DNA of 64,000 nucleotides from a virus: IMG/VR virus record IMGVR_UViG_3300026521_000463, positions 29,353 to 93,352 of that record; one strand, written 5' to 3'. The stretch's first letter is position 1. Each line of letters starts with the position of its first letter. The translations under genes and the position numbers were made by a program. Under the pieces are notes generated by a model, which saw only the letters and a list, made by a program, of their open reading frames with translations, made no database searches and was not told where the DNA came from. This document shows positions 16,158 to 24,142 of this stretch, piece by piece.

Positions 16158-16165
16158 TTAAATAA
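16158..16165 (+). promoter_or_regulatory. TTAAATAA element before the gp4-like gene (possible late promoter)
   Basis: On the plus strand TTAAATAAATTTAAAAG (16158-16174) leads into GGACACTTATG. The identical 17 bases occur before the portal gene and the 68-aa gene on the minus strand, which argues for a shared signal. Confidence 0.45.
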
Positions 16166-16181
16166 ATTTAAAAGGACACTT

Positions 16182-16673
16182 ATGTCTTATGGTAACATTT
16201 ATCTAAAATTAAAAAACCAATACAAACATTTAACATCTACTTCAAAAGTAAAAAATCATCATACTACAACCAAAAAAACAAAAAGAGGTCATCTTTATGG
16301 CGATTTTGTTCCTGTAAATGAAGACAAATTTATTATAGTTAAAAACAAACAAAATGGCGGAAAAATAAAATATCGCTCTTCTTGGGAAAAGAAATTCCTT
16401 GAATGGTGCGATGCTAATCCCAATGTTACTAAAATAATATCTGAAGGTATAAAAATACCTTATTATTTTGATGGAAAAGAGAGAAATTATTATCCTGATT
16501 TTGTTATAAATTTTAAAAATGAAGTTTTACTTCTTGAAATAAAACCAGCAAGTCAAGTTGATGACCCTATAAACATTGCTAAATTTGAAGCAGCAAAAAA
16601 ATTTGCTGAATCAAGAAAAATAAAGTTTTTAATTCTTACAGAAAATGAATTAAAAAATCTTATTAAATCATAG
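16182..16673 (+). CDS. Head completion protein (T4 gp4-like nuclease fold)
   Basis: This 163-residue plus-strand protein has the T4 gp4 hallmarks: KYRSSWEKKFLEWCDANPNV, a Ser-Glu followed by IPYYFDGKERNYYPDF, LLLEIKPASQ and FAESRKIKFLILTENEL. Compare T4 gp4 with YRSNWEKFFFEWLDKNP, EIKP and KFRILTEDGL. The E...D...ExK residues form a PD-(D/E)XK/TnsA-like site. In T4 this protein finishes filled heads before tail joining. The start has SD AAAAGGA. The basic N-terminal 50 residues match a DNA- or head-contacting arm. It overlaps the convergent zinc-ribbon gene by six bases. Confidence 0.87.
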   Translation: MSYGNIYLKLKNQYKHLTSTSKVKNHHTTTKKTKRGHLYGDFVPVNEDKFIIVKNKQNGGKIKYRSSWEKKFLEWCDANPNVTKIISEGIKIPYYFDGKERNYYPDFVINFKNEVLLLEIKPASQVDDPINIAKFEAAKKFAESRKIKFLILTENELKNLIKS

Positions 16674-16862
16674 CATTGCTAAATTACCTTCAACCATAAC
16701 ATCCATTGTTTGAGTTGAACTTTGAGCATCATTTAACGATGTTAAATTAGGTGTTCTTTGTTTTCCATTTTCAGTCGTTTTTGCTATATTTAATCCACAT
16801 TTCGGGCATACCATAGCATTGCCCATATCCTTCATAACAGATTTACATCTTGGACATATCAT
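16668..16862 (-). CDS. Small zinc-ribbon protein (64 aa)
   Basis: The N-terminus holds CPRC-x(11)-CPKC, a classic zinc ribbon (Cys3, 6, 18, 21). A Ser/Thr/Gln-rich tail of about 40 residues follows. The neighbouring gene at 17135-17314 encodes a second ribbon with the same CPxC-x-CPxC layout, so they may be paralogues. Function is unknown; nucleic acid or protein binding is typical of such folds. Its ATG overlaps the end of the 80-aa gene by four bases. Confidence 0.7.
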   Translation of the reverse strand: MICPRCKSVMKDMGNAMVCPKCGLNIAKTTENGKQRTPNLTSLNDAQSSTQTMDVMVEGNLAML

Positions 16863-17101
16863 CCTAACTCCTTTATAAAGTTTTTAACTTTGTCTTTAAA
16901 TTCATTTTTTTTGACACTTGAAACAGTATCAATTGAAAAACCTATAATTTCATTTTCATAAGTTTTTAATTTACAATCATAAACTTCTTCAAAATGTTCC
17001 GAAATTTTTTCAGCAATTTCAAACATTTTTTCTTCATTTTCATTAAAACCTATAAAAATTTCTGCTATATTCATTCTTTCTAATATATTTTTTAAAGACA
17101 T
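16859..17101 (-). CDS. Hypothetical protein (80 aa)
   Basis: This acidic 80-residue protein has a helix-strand pattern (MFEIAEKISEHFEEVYDCKLKTYENEIIGFSID) and no recognised family. It is sandwiched between two small zinc-ribbon genes in one operon. Confidence 0.65.
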   Translation of the reverse strand: MSLKNILERMNIAEIFIGFNENEEKMFEIAEKISEHFEEVYDCKLKTYENEIIGFSIDTVSSVKKNEFKDKVKNFIKELG

Positions 17102-17134
17102 TTTATTCCTTTTTAAATGGTAACTACTTCATAA

Positions 17135-17314
17135 TTAAGCAAAAGTGCCTAATTCAAACTTTTTACCTTGTCTAAGATTATCAACCTTTTCATTTTTTAT
17201 TTTTTTATTTTTAAAGTCAATCTCAGCACCAACATTAAAACCACAAGCAGGACAGGTCATTATGTTACCATTAGGAAACATTTCTGTCTTACATTTAGGA
17301 CATTTTAAATTCAT
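17135..17314 (-). CDS. Small zinc-ribbon protein (59 aa)
   Basis: A 59-codon frame from ATG 17314 to TAA 17135 reads MNLKCPKCKTEMFPNGNIMT then CPACGFNVGAEIDFK, with four Cys in the zinc-ribbon spacing CPKC-x(11)-CPAC. The tail is Lys-rich. The spacing is identical to the 16668-16862 product, supporting both as real genes and probable paralogues. AAAAAGGTTTAAAATG provides the SD, and a TTAAATAA element lies at 17330-17337. Confidence 0.7.
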   Translation of the reverse strand: MNLKCPKCKTEMFPNGNIMTCPACGFNVGAEIDFKNKKIKNEKVDNLRQGKKFELGTFA

Positions 17315-17325
17315 TTTAAACCTTT

Positions 17326-18135
17326 TTAATTATTTAAAACAATTGCATCCTTGCTTGAATTATTTTCATTTAATTTCTTAACTATATCTTTAATTGTCGT
17401 TTGAGAACATTCACATTTTACAAATTCAGTTGAAATGACTTTTTTGCCACCTAAATTTTTTGTTATATTACTTGTAAAATTAAAATAAACAGTATTGTCA
17501 TCATTTATTTTAATGTTATAAACATTATCAAGATTTATAAATCTGTTCCCTACTTTTACCCATCTACCATCACTTGTCAATTTAGTAACAAATTCATACA
17601 ATTCTTTTGAATCCTTAAAATTTTCAATTTCATAACTTGGTCTAACATTTTCAACATTTTCTTTATTAGACTCAGTATTTTTAAAATTTAAAATTACACT
17701 CAACCTATCAAAATCATATACTATATTATTGATATTCTCAGAATTGTAGAAATTATTATCTCTTTCTATCCACATTTTTTCTCCTTTTAAGTATTCAATT
17801 ATTCTTTCATTTTGTCCAGAAACTTTGATATTATAGTTTAAAAATTTACTATAAATTCTTTTTTTAGATAAACTTGTCATAAAACAATAATCACCTTTAT
17901 CTTCATAAAAAGTAATTTTAATAATCTTTTTAAGATTTACATATAATTTATCGTCAATTTTAAAAAATTGCGATAACTCGTCCTCACTAAAATTATCAAA
18001 TTGTTTCTGAATATAAATATCTTCGCCCCTAATGTTTATCATTACATCAAGAGTTGCAGACCACTTATCCCCAAAATGTGTTATCTTGAGAATTTTATCT
18101 TTGTTATAAAACTCATTATCCGTCGCTAATTTCAT
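17326..18135 (-). CDS. Hypothetical protein with repeated beta domains (269 aa)
   Basis: Three similar segments can be seen, around residues 1-90, 110-175 and 190-250. Each has W-x(4)-N-x-F-Y/I-N, then a V/I-x-F turn and a long strand (compare FYNSENINNIVYDFDRLSVILNF with FINLDNVYNIKINDDNTVYFNF). The protein therefore looks built of internal repeats of a small beta unit. No function is known. It has both an early-class promoter (18209-18237) and a TTAAATAA element (18163-18170) upstream. Confidence 0.65.
   Translation of the reverse strand: MKLATDNEFYNKDKILKITHFGDKWSATLDVMINIRGEDIYIQKQFDNFSEDELSQFFKIDDKLYVNLKKIIKITFYEDKGDYCFMTSLSKKRIYSKFLNYNIKVSGQNERIIEYLKGEKMWIERDNNFYNSENINNIVYDFDRLSVILNFKNTESNKENVENVRPSYEIENFKDSKELYEFVTKLTSDGRWVKVGNRFINLDNVYNIKINDDNTVYFNFTSNITKNLGGKKVISTEFVKCECSQTTIKDIVKKLNENNSSKDAIVLNN
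17330..17337 (-). promoter_or_regulatory. TTAAATAA element (possible late promoter)
   Basis: This TTAAATAATT sits on the minus strand before AAAAAGGTTTAAAATG of the 59-aa zinc-ribbon gene, overlapping the 3' end of the 269-aa gene. Confidence 0.35.
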
Positions 18136-18162
18136 TTAATCTCTCCTTATTTTTACTCGTTA

Positions 18163-18170
18163 TTATTTAA
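18163..18170 (-). promoter_or_regulatory. TTAAATAA element (possible late promoter)
   Basis: TTAAATAATAACGAG lies on the minus strand between the early promoter and the SD of the 269-aa gene, so that gene may be read both early and late. Confidence 0.35.
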
Positions 18171-18208
18171 AATAATCTGTTATAAGTTTTGATTAAATGA
18201 ACTATATA

Positions 18209-18237
18209 ATTATAACAGAATTATTTTAAATTGTCAA
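18209..18237 (-). promoter_or_regulatory. Early-class promoter (TTGACA-17-TATAAT)
   Basis: TTGACA (18237-18232) and TATAAT (18214-18209) are spaced by 17 bases. Unlike most of this class, the downstream leader lacks the TTCACATG element and is unusually long. Confidence 0.75.
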
Positions 18238-18243
18238 TAGTTT

Positions 18244-19698
18244 TTATTCAAAATCTCCGAAATCAAAATCATCTTCAGAAGTGTCGTCAAATTTCAAATC
18301 TCCCGTTGAATCTTCAGGGACACCAAAACTTGCATTTAATTGACTTGTCAAATCTGGTAAATTATTGTTATCTATTTCATTGACTCTTTGATTTATTTGT
18401 TTTATTCCTGCTTGCTCGTCAATAACACCTTTAAAAGTCATTCTTGAAAAATCAACTTCTAATAAAACTTTTTCAAGTTTTCCTGTATATCTATTTTTAT
18501 CTGCTTTTAAAATTATTTGTTTTTGCTGTCTTAACTCTTCATTTGAAAGCATACTCGCTGCGAAATCTGCTGTAGCAATTACACCGATTGATTCTGAAAT
18601 GTTTTCCATACCTGCTTCTGTATTGTTATAAGAACTCCTATTCATTTGAGAACTTGAAATTATTATAATATCATTTTGCTTAGCAAATCCGTGTAACTCT
18701 TCAGCAATACTTTTAAAATAAGTGTATGAACCTTGACTTAACTTTGCTCTCGTTGATTTCATTAAGTTAAGATAATCTATAACAATGTAATCTAACTTGA
18801 TATTATGCTCATTTTCAATTTCATCTTTTAAAAATTGTAAATCAAAAACACTAAACCCTCCCGCGGGATATTCTTTAACAAAAAATTTACCTACATAATC
18901 TTTAACCTTGTCATATTTTGATTTATAAACATCCCAAGACATATTATCAAACTCGTGCAATTGAGTATAAAGAAGATTAGCATCAAACCTTTTTAAAATC
19001 TCTGCTTCTTCCATTTCAAGTGAGATATATAAACCATTTTTCTTTTGTAATGACATACCTGCTGAAACAGCAATTTTTAGCGCAGTTTTCCCTCCGTGAG
19101 ATGGAGCAAGAAAGAGATTTAATGTTTTGCTCCTAAAACCACCACCTAATAAATCGTCAAGAACATTTATTCCCGTTGAAATTTTTCTAAACTCCTCTTG
19201 GTATTTTTTGAATCTATTTTCTAAATCATTATGAAATTCTAAACCTAAATCTGTGTCAAAATTATAATTTAGTGCCTTTTCAAATTTTACTATTATATCA
19301 TTTTCAATATCATCTTTTTGTTTTAACTCATCCACACTTTCTAAAATAGCATCCATCAATGATATTTTTTTGAGATGTCTTTGAGTGAATTGTATTAAAA
19401 AATCAAAATTTTTTATATCTTGTTCGTTTTTTAATTCAGTTTTAATGTAGTTGAATACATTTTGTTTTAAATTTTTATCTAACCCACTCTCCATCATAAA
19501 AAGTGCTAATTCTTTGATTGACGGGGATTTTTCAAAATTTTTATGAAACTTTTTAATATATTGGTATATTGTCTTAGTTTCTACTTTTTTAAAATTATTT
19601 TCTTCTAATTTTGAAAATACTCTAGCAAAATAAGCAGGGTTTTTCAATAAATGAAAAATAATAATTTTTTCCCCATCGAGATTGTTTAATTCATTCAT
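18244..19698 (-). CDS. Replicative DnaB-type DNA helicase (T4 gp41-like)
   Basis: This 484-residue protein (T4 gp41 is 475) has an N-terminal helical domain, a linker, then the RecA-like core. KISTGINVLDDLLGGGF is followed by Walker A APSHGGKT (198-205), GLYISLEMEEAEI (catalytic Glu region), Walker B DYIVIDYLNL (303-312) and IIISSSQMNRSSY. It unwinds the fork as a hexamer. The acidic Asp-rich C-terminus (from about residue 460) may bind partners. It carries its own GTTAATTT-class promoter (19740-19769). Confidence 0.92.
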   Translation of the reverse strand: MNELNNLDGEKIIIFHLLKNPAYFARVFSKLEENNFKKVETKTIYQYIKKFHKNFEKSPSIKELALFMMESGLDKNLKQNVFNYIKTELKNEQDIKNFDFLIQFTQRHLKKISLMDAILESVDELKQKDDIENDIIVKFEKALNYNFDTDLGLEFHNDLENRFKKYQEEFRKISTGINVLDDLLGGGFRSKTLNLFLAPSHGGKTALKIAVSAGMSLQKKNGLYISLEMEEAEILKRFDANLLYTQLHEFDNMSWDVYKSKYDKVKDYVGKFFVKEYPAGGFSVFDLQFLKDEIENEHNIKLDYIVIDYLNLMKSTRAKLSQGSYTYFKSIAEELHGFAKQNDIIIISSSQMNRSSYNNTEAGMENISESIGVIATADFAASMLSNEELRQQKQIILKADKNRYTGKLEKVLLEVDFSRMTFKGVIDEQAGIKQINQRVNEIDNNNLPDLTSQLNASFGVPEDSTGDLKFDDTSEDDFDFGDFE

Positions 19699-19739
19699 AT
19701 TGTTTCTCCTTTAAATATATTAAAAATGATTATTTTATA

Positions 19740-19769
19740 ATTATATTATAAATGAAATATAAAATTAAC
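19740..19769 (-). promoter_or_regulatory. Putative GTTAAT-class promoter for the helicase gene
   Basis: GTTAAT (19769-19764), 18 bases and TATAAT (19745-19740) within TATAATTATAA face the helicase gene. On the plus strand of the same gap, TATAAATG (19747-19754) resembles a T4 late box facing the Ntn-hydrolase gene. Confidence 0.55.
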
Positions 19770-19782
19770 CTAAGGAATTTAT

Positions 19783-20802
19783 ATGTGTGTAATAATTGCC
19801 AAAAAAATAAAAAATATAAATAATGAATTAGAATGGAATCTTTTTAAATTTAGAGACAGGGCATACGACCCAAAATATGTTCTTAAATCATTTATTTATA
19901 AAAATGTAGAAGTTTTATATCTTAAAGATAAAAAATCAAAATGGATTGAAGGAATAAATTCATTTGGAATCACACTTGTATCAGCAGCACTTGATAATCA
20001 TTCTGATGCTTCAATAGGCGGAGATAATACTTCAACCTTATTCAAAAATTATCTGAAAACTGCTAATGAAAGAAATAGTATCATCCTAAAAAGAGCACTA
20101 AGACAAACTTCTATAGAAGATGCTCTTGAAGTTCTTGTAGATTCAAAATTTATAGGTAATACTTTTTTAACGGACGGAAAAAAACTTTTCAGTATTGAAA
20201 TTTCAATTCCACAAAAAAAATTATTAAATTACAGAAATTCATCTGAAGATTTAGCAAAATTAAAATGGTCTGATTTTAAAGCAAAAATTATGCAAAATCT
20301 TGATGAAACTGATTTTAAGGTTTCAGTTAAAGAAGCATCAACTGAAAGATTACTTGTTAAAACAAACCATTCAATCCAAATGAAAAATTTAGGATATCGT
20401 CCAGAACACAAGGGTTATAAATCAAGTGTTAAAAGAAGAGAAATTGTTAAGAATTTTATGAAAAATATAAAAACAGATTCAATTGAAAACATTATGTATC
20501 TTTTAACAAATCTTGATGACCCAAAACATTCTAAAAACCCTGAATTAAGACCATTAAGAACAAAAGAAAAAACTTCATTATCAAATAAAGAAAAAGAAAG
20601 ACATAACATCACTGATTATTATACAACTGATATTTTTGGGTTTTCGCCTTCTAAAAGAACAATGTATCTTTTACCTATACATTCAAAAACTGAAAAAGGC
20701 AATTTTGATAATAAAGAAACTTCGTGTCATTTTGTTACATTAAGCAGAAGTTTTCTTAAAGAAAACTTATGCGAAATTCTTTATACAGATTTCAACGATT
20801 AA
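19783..20802 (+). CDS. Ntn-hydrolase-like protein (NRDE/acyltransferase-like)
   Basis: This 339-residue protein starts MCVIIAKK, so removal of Met would leave an N-terminal Cys as nucleophile. That is the mark of the N-terminal-nucleophile amidohydrolases (class II glutamine amidotransferases, NRDE/TANGO2, peptidase C45). Further supporting patterns are WIEGINSFGITLVSAA (the oxyanion-type N-S-x-G-I turn) and IGNTFLTDGKKLFSIEIS. The substrate is unknown; amide or peptide bond hydrolysis is the family chemistry. It is one of only two plus-strand genes, with SD AAGGA six bases from ATG, and it converges on the gp62-like gene with an 11-base overlap. Confidence 0.6.
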   Translation: MCVIIAKKIKNINNELEWNLFKFRDRAYDPKYVLKSFIYKNVEVLYLKDKKSKWIEGINSFGITLVSAALDNHSDASIGGDNTSTLFKNYLKTANERNSIILKRALRQTSIEDALEVLVDSKFIGNTFLTDGKKLFSIEISIPQKKLLNYRNSSEDLAKLKWSDFKAKIMQNLDETDFKVSVKEASTERLLVKTNHSIQMKNLGYRPEHKGYKSSVKRREIVKNFMKNIKTDSIENIMYLLTNLDDPKHSKNPELRPLRTKEKTSLSNKEKERHNITDYYTTDIFGFSPSKRTMYLLPIHSKTEKGNFDNKETSCHFVTLSRSFLKENLCEILYTDFND

Positions 20803-21217
20803 ATTCGTTGTAATTCTCTTGAATTTCTTTTAAAGTTGAATTTTTAAGATATTTTAAGTATTTGTATGCCATTTCATCATTTATCTTAAAATACCACTTT
20901 ACAGCATCAAGATAAACTGACTTTTTAATTTTAGGTTTTGAAGGATATCTTATAAACCCAACCCTCCCGAATAACATTTGTAGCAACTCAATAGATTTTT
21001 CTTGTGGTATGTTCATCACATTAAATTGATTTAATGTTTCTATAAATTTTGCTTCTGAACTTAAATGCTGTAAAAGCATATATTCACTTACTTTCTTAAA
21101 CTCTTCTTTAGATAATTTTCCGTTAAAAAGTTTTTTATGATAATCAAACATACCTAATTTTTTCTCTTTCTTAACTTCCTCTTCTTTTTTAGGTTCTTCG
21201 TCAAAAAATAATCCCAT
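20792..21217 (-). CDS. Probable clamp loader small subunit (T4 gp62-like)
   Basis: After a Lys/Glu-rich N-terminus the 141-residue protein has LLQHLSSEAKFIETLNQFNVMNIP, a FGRVGFIRYPSKPKIKKS basic segment, and WYFKINDEMAYKYLKYLKNSTLKEIQENY. The last part matches the end of the phage clamp-loader subunit A family (a YY-x-I-S-x-x-K-A-x-x-Y-L-x-x-L pattern). It lies two genes after the gp44-like subunit in the same operon, as expected for a loader pair. The assignment rests on patterns and position. Its stop lies in a hairpin shared with the convergent gene. Confidence 0.55.
   Translation of the reverse strand: MGLFFDEEPKKEEEVKKEKKLGMFDYHKKLFNGKLSKEEFKKVSEYMLLQHLSSEAKFIETLNQFNVMNIPQEKSIELLQMLFGRVGFIRYPSKPKIKKSVYLDAVKWYFKINDEMAYKYLKYLKNSTLKEIQENYNEFNR
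20793..20810. terminator. Hairpin at convergent gene ends
   Basis: CAACGA / TCGTTG (6-bp arms, 6-base loop) lies exactly where the plus-strand Ntn-hydrolase gene and the minus-strand gp62-like gene overlap. It could serve as a weak two-way terminator, but there is no U-run on either side. Confidence 0.35.
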
Positions 21218-21226
21218 TTGTTCTCC

Positions 21227-21766
21227 TTAAAATAGACTTCCGTCTTCTATAATTATATTTTTAAAAATTTTTTCGTCTAATTTCCATTTCATAAATTTCA
21301 TTAAATAATCTATCTTATCATATATTATTTTTTGAAAAGTGTTTAATTTTTTATTTTTTAACAAAAAATAAACTGTATAAAAACTTATTTTTCCTTCCTG
21401 AAACAATTGAAACACCTCATCTACTTCAATTTTTAAATTATTTTCCATCAAAAATTCTATATCTGCTTGAATATATTTTAATGGGTTTTTCATAACATCT
21501 TTAAATTTATAGTATTCACTTCTATCCTTTAAATTGTTATGACAATAATTAAGAAAAGTTTCAAAATTGCTTGCTGAATACTTATAAGTTACAAAAATAG
21601 CAAGCAATGCTATAAATTTTTTTTCATAATTTTTAAAAGGCAATAAATAACTACTATAATGCTCAATTGTTTTCTTTGTATATTTTACACTTTTTAATCT
21701 TTTATTTATTTTTGAACCTTCATAAATTCTTCTTAGTAATAGATATAATTCTAAATCTTCATTCAT
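21227..21766 (-). CDS. Hypothetical helical protein (179 aa)
   Basis: This basic, Lys/Tyr-rich and probably all-helical 179-residue protein is unrecognised. It lies between the possible gp33-like and gp62-like genes in the clamp-loader operon, with short gaps on both sides, so a replication or transcription role is plausible by context only. Confidence 0.7.
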   Translation of the reverse strand: MNEDLELYLLLRRIYEGSKINKRLKSVKYTKKTIEHYSSYLLPFKNYEKKFIALLAIFVTYKYSASNFETFLNYCHNNLKDRSEYYKFKDVMKNPLKYIQADIEFLMENNLKIEVDEVFQLFQEGKISFYTVYFLLKNKKLNTFQKIIYDKIDYLMKFMKWKLDEKIFKNIIIEDGSLF

Positions 21767-21774
21767 TTTAACTC

Positions 21775-22050
21775 CTAAAAGAATCCTAATCCACTCAATT
21801 TATTATCTTTTTGAATTTTTTTACTCATTGCTAAATTTTTAATGACTTCACTTGCTTCTATATAATCTTCAATATCTTCAACTCTGAAATCATTTTTTTC
21901 ACAAAATCCTAAAATACCATCAATTATATCAAGTTGTGGATTTTTATTGAGGAATGAAACTATATTATTTTCTAAAATAGATATAATTTCATCCTTATTT
22001 TCGGCAGTCGGGATAATATAAGGAATGTCTTTTAATTTTATAGTTTTCAT
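21775..22050 (-). CDS. Possible late-transcription coactivator (T4 gp33-like)
   Basis: This is a 91-residue acidic protein. The segment IDGILGFCEKNDFRVEDIEDYIEAS...IKNLA resembles the core of T4-family gp33 proteins (y-x-AIL-x-CE-x(4)-IE...K-I-x-x-EA). The C-terminus ends in a hydrophobic LSGLGFF, comparable to the clamp-binding tail of gp33. In T4, gp33 joins RNA polymerase to the sliding clamp for late transcription. The position next to the clamp-loader genes fits. Homology is suggestive only. Confidence 0.4.
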   Translation of the reverse strand: MKTIKLKDIPYIIPTAENKDEIISILENNIVSFLNKNPQLDIIDGILGFCEKNDFRVEDIEDYIEASEVIKNLAMSKKIQKDNKLSGLGFF

Positions 22051-22057
22051 TTTAACC

Positions 22058-23017
22058 TCAATATACTGACATCAATTTTAATAAAAATGCCATTAAAGTA
22101 ATTTCTTTATTTTTTGCAATTTTATCCATCTCTTGATATCTCGCTAATTCCCCGACAATTCCAGGTTGTTTTTGTGCTGGTAAAAATTCATCCATTTTTT
22201 TCCAAAACCAAGTATAAAAATTTGAGGGATTATTAAGTAACATAACCATACCTCTTGTAGCACTATAATTTTTTTCTTTAACTTTTTCCATTAAATCTGT
22301 AAAAATATCATCCACATCTAAGTTTTGAAGTTTTAATTTTCCATTTATAACATTATCTTGTAATGATATTGTCATATTTCTCATAGAAGGATAATGTTTT
22401 TTAACAATTTCACCTATATCTTTTTTATCGTATTCAACCCCTTCAATTTCACAAATATCCATAAGTCTTTTATACATTTTTTTTGCTATTTCATTTTTGT
22501 GTTCTTGAAAAATAATATCAAAATCAAAAACTATAAATCTGCTCAATAAAGGTTCAATAAATCTGTCTTTATAATTTCCTGTAAGAAAAAATCTAACATT
22601 TCCTGCATATTGCTCAATCACACCTCTTAAAATATCTTGTGCCCCTGCACTTCCTTGACTTGAAGTCGTTAAGTTATCTGCTTCATCTAGAACCAATAAC
22701 TTTCTTTTACCTTGTGCTGACATCGTGCTTGCAAAACTTACAATTTCATTTCTAATAGTTGAAACAGAATTATCTTGTGAAGCATTTATCCATTTCACAT
22801 CTGAATCCAACTCGTGAATTAAAGCATTAAGCATACTCCCTTTACCTGTTCCTGGGGTGCTACTAACAAACATTATATTTGGAATGTTACCTTTATCAAC
22901 ATATTCTTGAAATTTTTCCATAAGGTAATCTGGTAAAATAACATCTTTTAATCTTTGAGGTCTATATTTTTCAACCCATAAGTCGTTAAATTTTTCATTA
23001 TACACTAAATCTGGCAT
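22058..23017 (-). CDS. Sliding clamp loader ATPase subunit (T4 gp44-like)
   Basis: At 319 residues it has the same length as T4 gp44. It starts with WVEKYRPQRLKDVILP (the typical N-terminal box), then Walker A SSTPGTGKGSM with Lys59, Walker B LLVLDEADN (111-114), sensor 1 FFLTGNYKDR and the arginine-finger LLSRF motif (159-161). A Gly follows the P-loop Lys where Thr/Ser is usual, and Ser61 is adjacent. It loads the clamp with the small subunit. A 15-codon upstream frame overlaps its start, and an early-class promoter lies at 23074-23102. Confidence 0.93.
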   Translation of the reverse strand: MPDLVYNEKFNDLWVEKYRPQRLKDVILPDYLMEKFQEYVDKGNIPNIMFVSSTPGTGKGSMLNALIHELDSDVKWINASQDNSVSTIRNEIVSFASTMSAQGKRKLLVLDEADNLTTSSQGSAGAQDILRGVIEQYAGNVRFFLTGNYKDRFIEPLLSRFIVFDFDIIFQEHKNEIAKKMYKRLMDICEIEGVEYDKKDIGEIVKKHYPSMRNMTISLQDNVINGKLKLQNLDVDDIFTDLMEKVKEKNYSATRGMVMLLNNPSNFYTWFWKKMDEFLPAQKQPGIVGELARYQEMDKIAKNKEITLMAFLLKLMSVY

Positions 23018-23045
23018 TTTTTCTCCTTTGTTTTGATTGATTCAT
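22998..23045 (-). CDS. Possible leader peptide overlapping the clamp loader start (15 aa)
   Basis: The early leader AAAAAGGATTTGCATG points to an ATG at 23045, which opens a 15-codon frame (MNQSKQRRKNARFSV, strongly basic) ending inside the clamp loader gene. The clamp loader has its own SD (AAAGGAG) within this frame. It may be a coupling or control peptide, or only a remnant of the leader cassette. Confidence 0.3.
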   Translation of the reverse strand: MNQSKQRRKNARFSV

Positions 23046-23073
23046 GCAAATCCTTTTTATGATTTATAATATA

Positions 23074-23102
23074 ATTATAACATAAAAAGGAATAAAAGTC
23101 AA
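23074..23102 (-). promoter_or_regulatory. Early-class promoter (TTGACT-17-TATAAT)
   Basis: TTGACT (23102-23097) and TATAAT (23079-23074) are spaced by 17 bases, in front of the clamp loader, gp33-like and gp62-like operon. Confidence 0.8.
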
Positions 23103-23111
23103 GTAAATTGA

Positions 23112-24113
23112 CTAATAATTTATCTTTTGGTATTTTAGATTTTTGATAACATTTTGTCTAATATCCGTTTGAATTGTAGTTTTAGATGGGTCATTTTCTT
23201 TTTCATTTGTTCCTACACCACTCCAACCTCTATATCCAGGATTAACATTAAATGAATCACTTTTATAAGATATATATCTGCATTCATCAATTGTATCATC
23301 TGCATCAATTGAAGCAAATTCATTTTTTGATTCAATAAGTGTCATAACATTGTCATCTCCAGAATTAGCGAAATAAATCGATAAAGTTCCTTTTCCGTCA
23401 ATTAGGTCAAACGACTGCGATGACTTTATATTTGAATTAAATGAAATTTTATATTCTACATTTGAAGAATTATAATCACTTATATTATCATTGTAATCTA
23501 AGGCAAATGCTTTATACTTTTTTAATACACCTTCATTGACATTTTTAGGAAGTTGTATTGAAAACTTATCAGGACGAATAGCGAAATTGTCCGTGCTGTA
23601 TTCAATATAATGTTCTGTGTCTTTTTTTAATGTTACATTATAACATTTTCTGAATGGCGGATATTTTATCAAAACATAATATAAACCTTCATCAAGATTG
23701 TCTGTAATTTCCTCAACTTCTTTGAAACCTGTTAAAATTGTAGGACACTCAACCTCATTTGATATAAATTCAATTTTATCTTTATCATATTCAAATTTCA
23801 CTTTTACATTTTTATAAGATTTATCAATCTTAAATGGTAAAAGCGGGGTATAAGATTTCACTTCGGAAATATTCTTGTCATTTGAAACAAGAACTATTTT
23901 TATATTATGGATGTTAAGACATTTTCTTTCAATTTTTAACCAAAATTCTTTGCCATCAATTTTTGTAGATATACTCGATGCCGAATCTATATTGAATGCA
24001 TTTAAACATTGATTTGAATCATCTGCTAATGCTTTATCTTTGTCGCTTGTTTTAAGGCAAGCACCATTTAACCCCAATATAATCAAGGGTATTAAAAATA
24101 ATAATTTTTTCAT
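23112..24113 (-). CDS. Secreted protein with MSHA-pilin/DUF6701-like segment
   Basis: This 333-residue protein has a signal peptide (MKKLLFLIPLIILGLNGAC). The Cys could be lipidated, although the lipobox is not ideal. Several further Cys suggest periplasmic disulfides. Around residues 175-215 it reads DNFAIRPDKFSIQLPKNV...DYNDNISDYN, which resembles the FAIRPxxF segment of MshQ/DUF6701 surface proteins common in Campylobacterota. It may therefore derive from a host pilus or adhesin gene. Roles such as receptor masking or superinfection exclusion are speculation. A TTAAATAA element (24143-24150) suggests late expression. Confidence 0.6.
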   Translation of the reverse strand: MKKLLFLIPLIILGLNGACLKTSDKDKALADDSNQCLNAFNIDSASSISTKIDGKEFWLKIERKCLNIHNIKIVLVSNDKNISEVKSYTPLLPFKIDKSYKNVKVKFEYDKDKIEFISNEVECPTILTGFKEVEEITDNLDEGLYYVLIKYPPFRKCYNVTLKKDTEHYIEYSTDNFAIRPDKFSIQLPKNVNEGVLKKYKAFALDYNDNISDYNSSNVEYKISFNSNIKSSQSFDLIDGKGTLSIYFANSGDDNVMTLIESKNEFASIDADDTIDECRYISYKSDSFNVNPGYRGWSGVGTNEKENDPSKTTIQTDIRQNVIKNLKYQKINY

Positions 24114-24142
24114 AATTTTATCCTTTCAAGGTGTTCGTATAA

